A stretch of 64,000 nucleotides of DNA, from assembly GCA_004194705.1 (NCBI GenBank), contig SADC01001184.1:1-64000 (forward strand). The letters are read 5' to 3'. Of this stretch, positions 12,801-24,800 are shown piece after piece; position 1 is the first letter of the stretch; each line of letters begins with the position of its first letter. Both the position numbers and the translations under genes were made by a program. The notes below the pieces were generated by a model. The model was not told the origin of the DNA, made no database searches, and worked only from the letters and a program-made list of their open reading frames with translations. This DNA comes from Ditylenchus dipsaci. Lineage: Eukaryota; Nematoda; Chromadorea; Rhabditida; Anguinidae.

Positions 12801-15800
12801 GCAGTTTTTTTTCTAATTATCAACATAACTAAGCAAAAAATCTTAAATTTTCTTCTTCCATATTCATTGAAAACGTGTTAACAGTGAACCTCTATAATTC
12901 TGCCTCCAACCGACTACCTGAAACAGTTTTTCAGTCAAAATGTGAGCGCAATTTCCACATATTCTACCAGATGTGCTCGTCTCCCCGACATCCTGTTCTC
13001 AAAGACTTGAATTTGTGTAAGCAATTGAATATTCCTTAGTTTGGTAACTAGTTATGATCTTTAGTCTCGGCTGACCATTTTCTGTACACAAACGCAGGTG
13101 AAGCCATACAAATTGACGGTGTCAATGATGCCCAACAATTTCCGAAACTATTGCTGCTCTAGAAGTGCTGGACATTTCCAAACAGAAACAACATGACATT
13201 TTTCGAGTACTTGCAGGTGTTTTGTTTCTAGGAAATGTTGTGTTCGAAGCCAATGGCGACAAAACTAGTGTTCAGGTACTCATCCATAAGGCTGAAACAC
13301 AATATGTATTCTAAAATTTTCATTTTTAGAGTTCTTGCTCAGAATTCATCCAACATCTATGCCATAGTTTGCTAGAGATAGATCAAAATTATCTTGAAAC
13401 ATGGTTGACTGCTCGAGAAATTCGAGCCGGTGGCGAAGTTATGAGGAAGAATTTGTCTAGGCAAGAGGTAATTTTATATAAGAAACAGCAGTTGAGTTAT
13501 AGTCTTATAGTACTTAGCCAAAAAATAGAATTTTTCGCTGTATAGGCGTTTCCGCGATTTCGGGACATTGTATTTTTTTGCAGTTTGGGTGCACCCACCC
13601 TGCAACTATACGGCTGTACGGTATACCTAAGACCGGATACACATTATGACCGGATACAATTACGACCGGATACACTTTTAAATTTTTTTGAAAAATGACT
13701 AAAAATCTAAATTTAAAAACAAATTTCGGCGCTAGTAACGAATACCCCCCCCCCCCCGAGATCCAACCTTTAAAAATTGCTGTAACTACCCTTGCAAACA
13801 ACAAGTTCAGGATTAGCCCTTAGGCTTGGGGGTAGGCCAGCGTACGGAAATTGAGACTAATAAAGAGTTTACGCATATTTTCCGGGGTCTGGAACATAAA
13901 TTTGGGTACTTTTTACTTAAATAAAAAAGGTGAAAATCGTCGGGGGTGGTATTCGCTACTAGCGTCCAAATTTCTTAACCGGACTAAAATTGCCATGTGG
14001 ATGTGGCTTAATTAAACGAAAATGCAATTGAAATGGATAAAGCTTGAAACCCCGCTAATATCCCATTGTTTGAACTATTTTAAATTTATCGATTTATTGT
14101 ATGGTTAATAATTTGTTTTTTTTTAAACAAATTAGATGTCCAAGATTCATTTACAAAACTTTTTTTGATATTTTTTGATTTTTTACAAAATCAAATGGAG
14201 AAGTGTATCCGGTCGTTGTATCCGGTTATAATGTGTATCCGGTCGTAGGGCAGTCCGGCTGTACACCGAAATATACGCGCCAATTTGGTACTTGGTCGTT
14301 TTGGTACGCGATCGTTTTGGTACGAAATTTTCGTGCTGTTACCAAAAAATTACTTACCGAAATAACCGCGTATCAAAAAAAACGTCTTACCAAAATACCG
14401 TTTTTCGTGCTGTCACTGAAAAATTTCTTACTAAAAATCTCTTACCGAAACAATTCTCACTAAAAAATTTCGTACCAAAACGACCGCGTACCAAAACGAC
14501 CAAGTACCAAATTGGCGCGTATATTTCGGTGTACAGCCAACTATACATGTATCTCTTCTCCTTAATAAAAAAAAATTAAAAAAAATGCAAAGACAGAGTC
14601 CAAAGTAAGTAAAATTCAGAAGGTGCGAATTTAAAAAAGTATCCTAAAAAGGCAGAATCGGCCCTTTCTCTTTTTTCGTTTTGAGTGAAATAATTTATGA
14701 GTTTCAGGCGAAAAACAACAAAGATGCTATAGCCAAGATCATCTACACCTGCTTGTTCCAATGGATTGTGGAGAAGATTAACGAGAATCTGATGCATTCT
14801 CAAGAAGCCAAAGTGAAGCGAGGACAACTGGCAGAAGCTAAATTTATTGGGGTGTTGGATATTTATGGCTTTGAGACTTTTGAAACCAACAGCTTTGAAC
14901 AATTTTGCATCAATTATGCTAATGAGAAACTACAACAGCAGTTCAATCAAGTAGGCCTTTTTGGTAGACCATATTTCTGCATAAAACAATTACTTTTTTA
15001 GCATGTATTCAAATTGGAGCAGCTTGAGTATGACAAGGAAGGCATTTCCTGGATTCATATAGACTTTTATGGTTGGTGTTTTTTTGACATTCTCCACGCT
15101 TTTTAGCTATTTTTTGTTCAAATAACTGGATTCTAGACAATCAGCCATGCATTGACTTGATTGAATCCAACCCCGGAATCATTGTTTATTTGGATGAGCA
15201 GTCTAAAACTGGCAGAGGAACCGACATTGAATGGCTAAACCAGGTAGATATGATTGCATACATGTATCATTTCAAACACAAAGTATTTTCAGATGTCTAA
15301 CTGCAAGGTGTTGAAGCAGAGTGAGCATTTCCAAGTGCCCAAAATCAGGGACTCTTCTTTCACTGTCAAACACTTCTCCTCTCCTGTCAAATACAACATT
15401 AATGGATTTATTGAGAAAAATAAGGACACTGCCAATGAACAATTGCTGGATACTTTTGCTAAGACTAAAGTGAGTTAGAATTACTGCTGAATCACGTACT
15501 ACCTTCAGTTATTTTAGTTCAAATTTTTGAAAGAGATACTTGGAGATGTGCTCGCTTCATCCTCCACTGGTGCTAGACGAAAGAAAACGGTAGCTGTGCA
15601 GGTACTGTTTGTCGGTTGAACAAAAATTCCAGGTGGTTTCACAGTGTGATCATACCATCATAGGGTCATTGGTGGTTGCTTTATGGGATGCCCCCCCAAT
15701 GCATACGTATCCGTGTCCGCGTCCGTGACACGGACCGTATTTTGGTGCACAATGAGCCGTATCCGTGTCCGTAAAACGGGCCGTAAACACGAGCCGTGAA

Positions 15801-18800
15801 ACGGTCCGTGTATTACCACCCAATGGGCCGTGTCTGTGTCACGTGTTACATATAGGTCAAATTACGACTATTTCTATAAAATCTACACGTGTAGCGCAGT
15901 GGATTAGCTTCCCACTTTTAACGTTACAACAATTGGCGCAGTCGGCAGGATTCGAACCTACGCGGGCAAAGCCCAATTGATCACCAGCCCAATTGATTTG
16001 GAAATCAATTGGGCTGTGATACGGTCCGTCAAAATTTTTGGGCCGATTTTTTTAGTTAGCAGATATATTTATTTTTTTGAGTGCCACTTTTAATTTAATC
16101 GAACGCCCAAATTTATAAGAAGCATTCCTGTAAAAAACATCGGAAAAAATATTGTGAAAACACAGAATACCGGGTCGATCATTTTTCGGCACGGACCGTG
16201 TTTTTCATACGGTCCGTGTCGAATGCGGATTTTTGCACACAATTTAATTTTTGAAAATTGAAAAAAAGCAACGAAAAGCATAATTATCGCAGCAAAACAA
16301 AGCGAAAAAAACAACGATGGCTCTTTTTGGTTCATGTGATTGGTCACTAAGGGCGGTGGTAAATTCTTTCGCTGCTAAATTAAACCCTCCGGTAATAAAA
16401 TCAATCAAATTGAGCTTATGCGGTCCCTTTATTGGAGAGACCCATATATCTAAGTTTGACTATGTCCATTGTACTTTTTTAAATTGTGTTTCTGTAATTT
16501 CCCTGGAAAAAAGTCAAGTTTTTGGCCAGAAGTTGTTTTGGTTAAAAATGGGTTTCCGGCAGAAAAAGTGGTTAAAGTACACAATCCCCCCTGGCCCGAA
16601 AATGCCCAAAATGGTGTCCTAAGGCATTTTAGCTACTATCAACGTGAAAAAGCAAGAAAAAGTTAGTGGGAAGACACTTTTTAGCATTTTTGAAATTTTT
16701 TTTTTGCATTTTTGCCTTGGGGACCAGGGCGACTCAACCTAAAAGGGTACGTGGACATCTCTAAAAGACCAAAAAAGATAAGATTCGAACATAGTTTTGT
16801 TAGCTGGGGCCTACCGCATTAAGAAACTCTGGTATGCATACATTTTTTATGCATCCAGAGTCACTTTCGAAAGATTTGTGTCTAAGGTATGTGGGTGTGC
16901 GCATCTCAACTCCAAGCCCCCAAGCCCTCTTCGGGGGCGCAGGGGCTTGAGAGTTAGAGATGCGCGCACTCACTTACCTTAGACATGATTCCGAGCAAGA
17001 CTCTTAATCAAAAATGCATAAAAAGACTCTTTTTGCCCAGCTCCAGTGACCAAAACAGGGTAAAAACCCCCAAATAAGGTATCTGAGTGGGAAGGAGAAA
17101 GTTGTGCCATTTCAGTTTGTGCCCATTCAATTTGTGCCCAAATTTAGTGGATTATTCAGTCTTTTTGAACTGAATTATGGGCACAAATTGAATGGGCACA
17201 AACTGAAATGGCACAACTTTCTCCTTCCCATCTGAGTACCCTCCAGAACTGCCAAAAAGTCGATTTTCGGTCAAATTTTTTTTGTGGAAAGTGCTTTCCC
17301 AATCGTTTTTTCATCTTTTCCATACGTAAAAGTAGTCAAATCGCGTAAAGCGAGGTTAAAACCGGTTTTCGAGCCAGTGGGGATTCTGTATCCCGGCCGA
17401 AAAAGTTTTACAAACATCTTTTCTCATAATTTTACGGCATAATAATATCCTCTAAATTATTAAAAATCTCGACTTTCGGCAAAAACAGGTGGAAAGTAAT
17501 TTATCCGTATTTCAGTCCTTAAAACGGTCCGTGTTTACGGTACGCGTTTGCGGACACGGACACGGCCCATTGTGTGCAGCCCATTAGTAATACCAGAATA
17601 AATTGGCAAAATATCGACCATTGGATAGCTCAATGATTAAAGCAGTAATCCACGATAAAAGTGGTGCTTTTTAGAACTTATAAGAAATTAATATCGTCTA
17701 TGGTACTTATTCGGTTGGGGGGCGGGTTTTTCACTGATTTAAAATAGTGTTTGAACGTCTTCTAAGTAATTTATATGTACTAAAAACGATAAAAAAGTTG
17801 TTTTGCGATATTTTCTACATTAAAAGATGAATTTTCGAAAAAAATTTTTTGACCAAAATTTCACTTTTTGCCTTGGGGGACCAAGGCAAACTTCCTTACT
17901 TTGGGTATTTTACCCGTTTTGGTCACTGGAGCTGGGCAAAAAGAGCCTTGTATGCATTTTGATCAAGAGTCTTGCTCGGAATTATGTCTAAGGTAAGTGA
18001 GTGCGCGCATCTCTAACCAAGCCCCGAAGGGGCGCAGGGGGCTTGGTTGCTTGGGGTTGAGATGCGCACACCCACATACCTTAGACGCAAATCACTCGAA
18101 AGTGACTCTGGATGCATAAAAATGTATGCCTACCAGAGTCTTTTTATGCGGTAGGCCCCAGTTAACAAAACTATGTTTAAATTCCATCTTCTTGTGGGTA
18201 GCCAGGTATCCTTTCAGTTTAAACTACCTTGGGGGACCAAGGCAAAAATTCGAATTTTGGCCAAAATTTTTTTTTTAAATATTCAATTTTTATGTAAAAA
18301 AGTGTCAGAAAATAACTTTTTTATCGTTTCTAGCACATAAAAATTTCTTAGAAGACGTTTAAACACTATTTCTAAATCAGTGAAAAACCCGCCCCCTAAC
18401 CGAATAAGTGCCTCGTCTATAACTGTTTTTTGAGGAAAAATATTAACTCGCGACAGTTTGACTCGCGACACTTTTTTCTACGATTTTTTTTAAATTCTGA
18501 AAAAATCATCAAACATTTGCCAGAAAGTCTTTTGAATTGCGTAAGTATTTATGCCGAAACTCATTCAGTTCCGAGACTAGGTTGGTTTTTTTGAATACCA
18601 ACGTTTTATACCAAAATGTCTTTCTGAACAATCTGTTGAGATCAGATCCAAAAATTTTCAGGGAGCTGAGATATCCTTCAAAGTGGGTAAGTGGTACAAA
18701 TTTCAAGGTGGTCTGTTCAAAACAGCTATATCTCAGTCCTCTGTGGTTTTGATGACTTGATCTCAACGGATTCAGGTTAAGGAAGACATTTTGGTATGGG

Positions 18801-21800
18801 AACTTGCTACTCAAAAAACTTTTCGGGAATATTTGATAATTTTTTCAGAAGTTTAAAAAAATCGTCGAAAAAAGTGTCGCGAGTCGAGACTGTCGTGAGT
18901 TGAATGTCGCGAGTCAAAACTGTCGCGAGTTTATAGTCGTCCTTTTTCGAATCTTATATATATATATAATTTTAACTCATTCAGTTCCGAGACTCCCTTA
19001 AAGAACTGATCAACATTCTCAGTTCCACCCGACCCCACTATATCAGATGCATCAAGCCAAATGACGAAAAGGAGTCTTTTTATTTCGAACCCAAGAGAGC
19101 CATACAACAACTACGTGCATGTGGAGTCCTCGAAACTGTGAGGATTTCTGCTGCTGGTTTTCCCTCTAGGTTGGTTATGAGTCGTGTAACTCGATAGAAA
19201 AAATCATATTAATAAAAAATTTCAGGTGGACTTATGAAAATTTTTCTAAACGTTATCGCATTCTCTATCCGGAAGCAAGCTGTGGCGAGACAATCCTAAG
19301 GAATTTGCCAACATAGCTTGTCTCAAATGGATTGACAAAAACAAATTTGCCTTAGGCAAGACTAAGATTTTTTTCCGAACTGGACAAGTTGCGTAAGTAT
19401 TTATAAAAAAACTTTTTCTCAGACTAGTTCCATTCAAAATTTTTGCAGGCTTATGGAAAGAATTCGGCATGATGTCCTGTGTTCTTCAGCACTGAAAATT
19501 CAATGCCTCTGGCGCGGATTTGTGGCACGTAAACGTTTCCAAGTTATGCTCCGTGCTGTTGCACTGATACAAGTAAGTCGTTTTCACATTAATTTATTTT
19601 CTTTTCTCATCAAATATCCGCATTTAGGCCAGCACTAGAGCCTTCCTAGCCTATCGACGCATCAAGTACATGCAAATGCACAGAGCAGCCGTCATCATTC
19701 AATCACAATCTAGAGGGTATTTCATGCGAAATAAATACTTGCTATTGCGATCCGCCATTCTCACCATCCAATCAAACTACCGCTCTTTCGTCGTCAGGCA
19801 AAAAATTATGGAGGTAATTATCTAAGTTTTTATGAAAATTGCTTTGTGTCAACTCTAAATATGTGTTTTAGGTAAAGAGACAGAGAAGTGTCATAATTAT
19901 ACAGAAATACACAAAGGCTTGGTTGGCCAGAAAGAAGTATGGAAACTTTATTCAAAGAGTAATCAAACTGCAGTGCTGCGTTCGCAGGTGGTTGGCCAGG
20001 AAAAGGTTAAAGCAACTTAAGGTTTGTTATTTTCTTCGAATATTCGGAAAGTTGAAGTAGTAGTTTTTTTTATCGCAGATTGAGGCGAAATCCGTAAACC
20101 ATCTTCAAAAGCTGAACTCCGGTTTGGAGAATAAGATCATTAGTCTGCAACACAAAGTGGACCATCTGGTAAATCCGATTATACTTATAAATTTAAAAGT
20201 TCGGATACAGTTTTCGATGCTGAAAATTCATAAAGCCCGTTTACGACTTGAACACCTGAAATTGTTTGAACTTGAAATTCTCGAGAACCGGTATCATACG
20301 CTGTATTTAGCACAAAAAGGCATTTTACAATTTTTTTTTGGTCCACTATCATGTTTTCGGTCTAAAAATATCTGTACAGACTTAATATTTGAAATAAAAA
20401 CATGTGAAATGGTCATGAGAACTCGAATTTTAACTTTTTTGAAATTGAAAAAACCCCTAATAAAGAAGACTTTATATACATTTTGTGGCCCAATTTTCTT
20501 GCAAACTTTAGTTTTTTAGACGAATGAGCGCAATGCATTGACAATAAAGTGCAGGGACACAGAGAGAATCCAATTGGAGCTGAAAAATTTGCGCTCTAAC
20601 ATTTTTGGTCCACTTAAGTCATTGTATGCGAAGAAGAATGATTTGAAACTCACTCTAGGCAATCTCAAAAACGATGTATTGAGCCATATGAAACATGTTG
20701 AAAGCACTAATTCTAACAAGACAGATCTGCTCAACATCGTGACTGAGGTATATTTTTTAATTTTCTTTCAAAACACCGACAATTATGCTTCATGAAGGTG
20801 CTGAACAAATCGAAAGCCAAACTGACGCAAAAAGACCAGGAAATCAGCTCTTTGAAAACAGAGCTTGCCGATAAAAATGAAGAACAACAAAAATTGGTGG
20901 AGAAGATCCATGTAGGTCTGTACTCATAATTGTTTAGCACCAAAGAATATATCTATTTTTTAAGAAAACCAATACGCAAAGGAGGTGGAGAAGAATTTAG
21001 AACAGATGAGAGCACAACTTGTACAAAACGCTAATTTGCTTGTCTCTCAAAATTATTACAGAAGTAAAATATGATTTTTCATTTTTATATGCTTAAAAAT
21101 ATTACTTTAGAAGAAAAACGGGTAAAAGAAAGCTGTGAAAAAAATCTGACTCTAATGAAATAGTGCTCCAACAGCAAAGAACTATTAACGACTTAAGACA
21201 AAGGTAAGCCTTTTTTGTATTTTTAAAAACCTAATTACAGTCGAAACTCGATTTGAGGACACTCGATTTAAGAACAAACTCGATTCAAGGACAGAACATT
21301 GGAGGTCCCGACTCGATAAAGCGATACTCTATTCGAGGACAGCAAGAGGACAGCAAAATATCATCTTGTAGTGCCTAAACGAATGGGCAGTAATAGAAGT
21401 GTTGGGGACTAGTAGTTCCGAGTAGAGTAAAAAGCAAGACTTACTGAGCTAGGATGAGAATATTAGCGAAACGAAAACCCAAGAATTCTCGGTCAAATCT
21501 GGTTCTGATCCCGGCACTAACAAGGGACTCTCTCGGGGTGTCATTTTGAGGATAAAGCTTTTTTCTGCTACAAAAAGACTTTTTTCGCTGCAAATTGGCT
21601 TTTTTGCAGCAAAAAATTCTATTTGCAGCGAGAAAAAGCTTTTTTGCGGCAACAATACTTGAAGCAAAAAAGACTTTTTGCATCAGAGAAAAGCTTTATC
21701 CTATTTGAGAACCCGATCGCGTAATTTTTTACGGGCAAAGCTTTTCCTTGCTGCAAAAAGACTTTTTTTTGCTCCCAAAGGACTTTTTTTGCTGCAAAAA

Positions 21801-24800
21801 GACTTTTTTTGCTGTTAAAATACTTTTTTTTGCTGCTAAAATACTTTTTTTGCTGCAAATATTCTTTTGCTTCACATGCCTTCTTCGCAGCATTTTTCAC
21901 TAGAAATATCAATTGTTATACATATTTTGCGGTCAACTAAATCACTAAATCACTCAAGGCACTGCTCTAGGCATGATATAATTATATACATCCTCAATCT
22001 GAATGATTCCCTTAATTTTAAGGTCGACTACCTGGTACTTATGCATTTCAGGGGCAAAAATTAAATAAAAACTTAAATTTTGGTTGAATTTTTTTCCAAA
22101 AAATTGATTTTTCATTTAGGAAGGTATCAGAAAATAGCTTTAAATCATTCTGAGCGTAAAAAAGTTACTTAGCAGATGTTTAAACACTTTTCTCAAATCC
22201 ATATAAAGTGCGCCCCCCCCCCCCCGTCCAAGTGCATAAGTCGCGACTACCTTAAAGTGGGTACTGTTTTTTAAATAAATAACCCAGGGTATTAAAGATT
22301 CTAGGTAGTCAAAACAGGATTTTGGTCTCAACAAACTGTTTTCAGCACACAATTTTGGGTTGAATAGCATGGTTTATTCGTTCCTAAGAAATAATAAAAG
22401 TTTTGTGGACAAATTGACCGCGAAATATGTATAATAATTGATGGTTCTAGTAAAAAATGTTGCGGAGAAGGCATGTGAAGCAAAACAATATTTGCAGCAA
22501 AAAAAGTATTTTAGCACAGCAAAAAAAAGTATTTTAGCAGCAAAAAAAGTCTTTTTGCAGCACGAAAAGTCTTTTTGCAGCAAAAAAAGTCTTCTTGGAG
22601 CAAAAAAAAGTCTTTTTACAGCAGACAAAATTAGCAGCAAAAAAAAGTCCTTTGGGAGCAAAAAGAAGTCTTTTAGCAGCAAGGAAAAGCTTTGCCCATT
22701 TTTTATTATGAAGATTTTCTTATGAAAACGAAAGATCTCAACGGTTTTGGACTCTCCACTAAATTTTCTACAAGATAGATAAAAAGCGAAAAAAAAATCC
22801 CAGCATGGCCAGGCCATAGTTCATTCTTTCAGATTATGTATATTAGAACGGGTATGTTCACGGTTTAAAATTGCTTCCATCAATTCAAAATTTTCCTAAT
22901 CATTAGATTTTTGGTTTCTAAGAAAACCATGTCTAAAATAAAATTCTAGACGTCGTTTTGTTAATAACCAAGTTGAAAGATTCCTACACAATTCAATGGT
23001 TAGGAAAAATTTCAGAATTGGTGGGGTCCAACTACAGCGTGAACATGCCCCTTTAATACCACAATGTTTAATCGATCCTAGCGGTCGTTTAATTACATAA
23101 TGCAAACAACTCGAAAATAAAAATTATGTAAACAATTTACGACTATTAATACTCACTGTGGTAACGCCTCACCACCGCCTCACTGTGAAGTTTCACTCGG
23201 ATGCATGATCTACAAGAATAAGCAAAATAATTAACATTAAATGATACCCCGATCGGGTCCCCTATGAATAATACCGCGTGGACAGCAAAATAGAAAGAGA
23301 ACAGAGAAAGCGAAAGCCAGTGGCTACCATATTCTCCCCAATAGAGCTCCGTTCCCTATCGGAAACCTCCCTATCTAATAGAATGCGACCCACACACCAC
23401 TTTATAGAAGATACGGTAATTTGCCATCATCCATCGGTACGTGACAAAATCCTCCCGCGCCGAAATCCTCCCGCGGCCGAAATCCTCCCGGCCATAATCC
23501 TCCCGGCCGAAATCCTCCCGGCCGAAATCCTCCCGGACGTAATCCTCCCGCACCAAATTCCTCCCGCACTAAAATCCTCCGTACCAAAATCTTCCCGCCC
23601 CAAAATATTTCCGCACTAAAATCCTCCCGCATCAAAATTCAATCCAAAATCCATAGTTTAAAACAAATCTTTATTGAATCAAATTTCATAACAACAATAA
23701 ACATTTTCATAACATAAACATTTACGGGCGGCGGTAAATTGCGCCTCTATAAAATGCGCCATGGCATATTTAATATTTAATAATGGGCATATATAATGGG
23801 CACATTTGCAGTGACCACCGGTACTTGATTCTTGATTCTTGTTCTTCGTACTTGCTTCCTGACTGCGCTTTTCTTCAGTTTTTCCGAGACCAGCATTGGA
23901 ATGTTCTGCAAAACGTTTGTAAAAATTTGAATCGGTTTCTGAAAACACATAATTAATCAAAGTCAAAATGTCTGCACGTCTAGCACATACGTCTTGCGAT
24001 TGAGCAGCCATACTTCGCACATTCGATTTGATTTGAGCCACGCGCACTGCTGCCGGATCCACTTCGTGATTGTGCTGTCCCATTATCTTGATAAAGCTGT
24101 TATTCGCCACCCGAGTGTGCAGTCGTGCCTTGCAACCACCATCAGCCGGTTTGTACTTGTCGCATTGCCAATATTGCTTATCTCCGGTCGGCTTGCTCAA
24201 TTTGTGCTTGATGAAAAGGTACCCCATGTATTCAGCTTTCTGATTTCCCTTCTGCGAATCCACGAGAGCTATGATAATCTAAAAGAAACGATAAGCTACG
24301 AATAAACAAAATCTAAGCTAATATACCGGTTCCACTGCGTTTGCCGGAGCACTGCTTCTTGATCTTCGATGTCTTCGGCTACTTCGTCTTCGTTGAGTTG
24401 AAGGTCGTCGTCTGAGTAGTAACCTTCTTGCTCGAGCTGTTCCATGGCGGCTTCCACTTGACGATGCATTTAAAGCTCTAAAAAGAAAAAGATATGGATT
24501 GGAATAAGATACAACATGCAATGTTAAGAGCAATCAAAAATATGCGAGAGAAAGTCAACACAAATAAACAAAAAACATTTCAAATTTTTTAAAAATATCA
24601 TTTTGATTTTAAATTTTAATTTTTGATTTAAAATATGGATGTTAAATTAAATTTTGATGCGGGAGGATTTTGGTGCGGGAGGATTACGTCCGGGAGGATT
24701 TCGGCCGGGAGGATTTCGGCCGGGAGAATTATGGCCGGGAGGATTTCGGCCGCGGGAGGATTTCGGCGCGGGAGGATTTTGTCCGTGACCGATCATCCAT

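Larger units (their letters stand above)
9827..19392 (+). other. Myosin V motor-head exon block
   Basis: Exons 1-17. Nucleotide-binding elements are intact: P-loop GESGAGKT (in 11965-12128), switch I region NDNSSRFGKF (across 12348/12393), switch [11 protein letters not shown] and the relay start (14708-14950). The actin-binding end is IRCIKPND (18985-19169), then [20 protein letters not shown], and the converter ends [13 protein letters not shown]. Loop 2 (15518-15601) is short and basic (GARRKKT). Single missing bases occur near 13143 (after [14 protein letters not shown]...) and near 19280 (between YPEAS and WRDNPKEF). With one base added at each, every downstream junction is in phase. Confidence 0.92.

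Noticed and set aside
13065..13275. Programmed frameshifting in myosin V
   Set aside because: The break sites share no slippery heptamer or common motif, and similar breaks occur in unrelated genes including a transposon gene; assembly deletions are simpler.
22374..22817. 147-codon open frame rich in Phe, Leu and Lys
   Set aside because: Translation of the tandem GCAGCAAAAAAAGTC foldback arm.
23278..23635. Open frames with repeated LPAEI or GREDF peptides
   Set aside because: Produced by the 15-mer units of the MULE terminal repeat.
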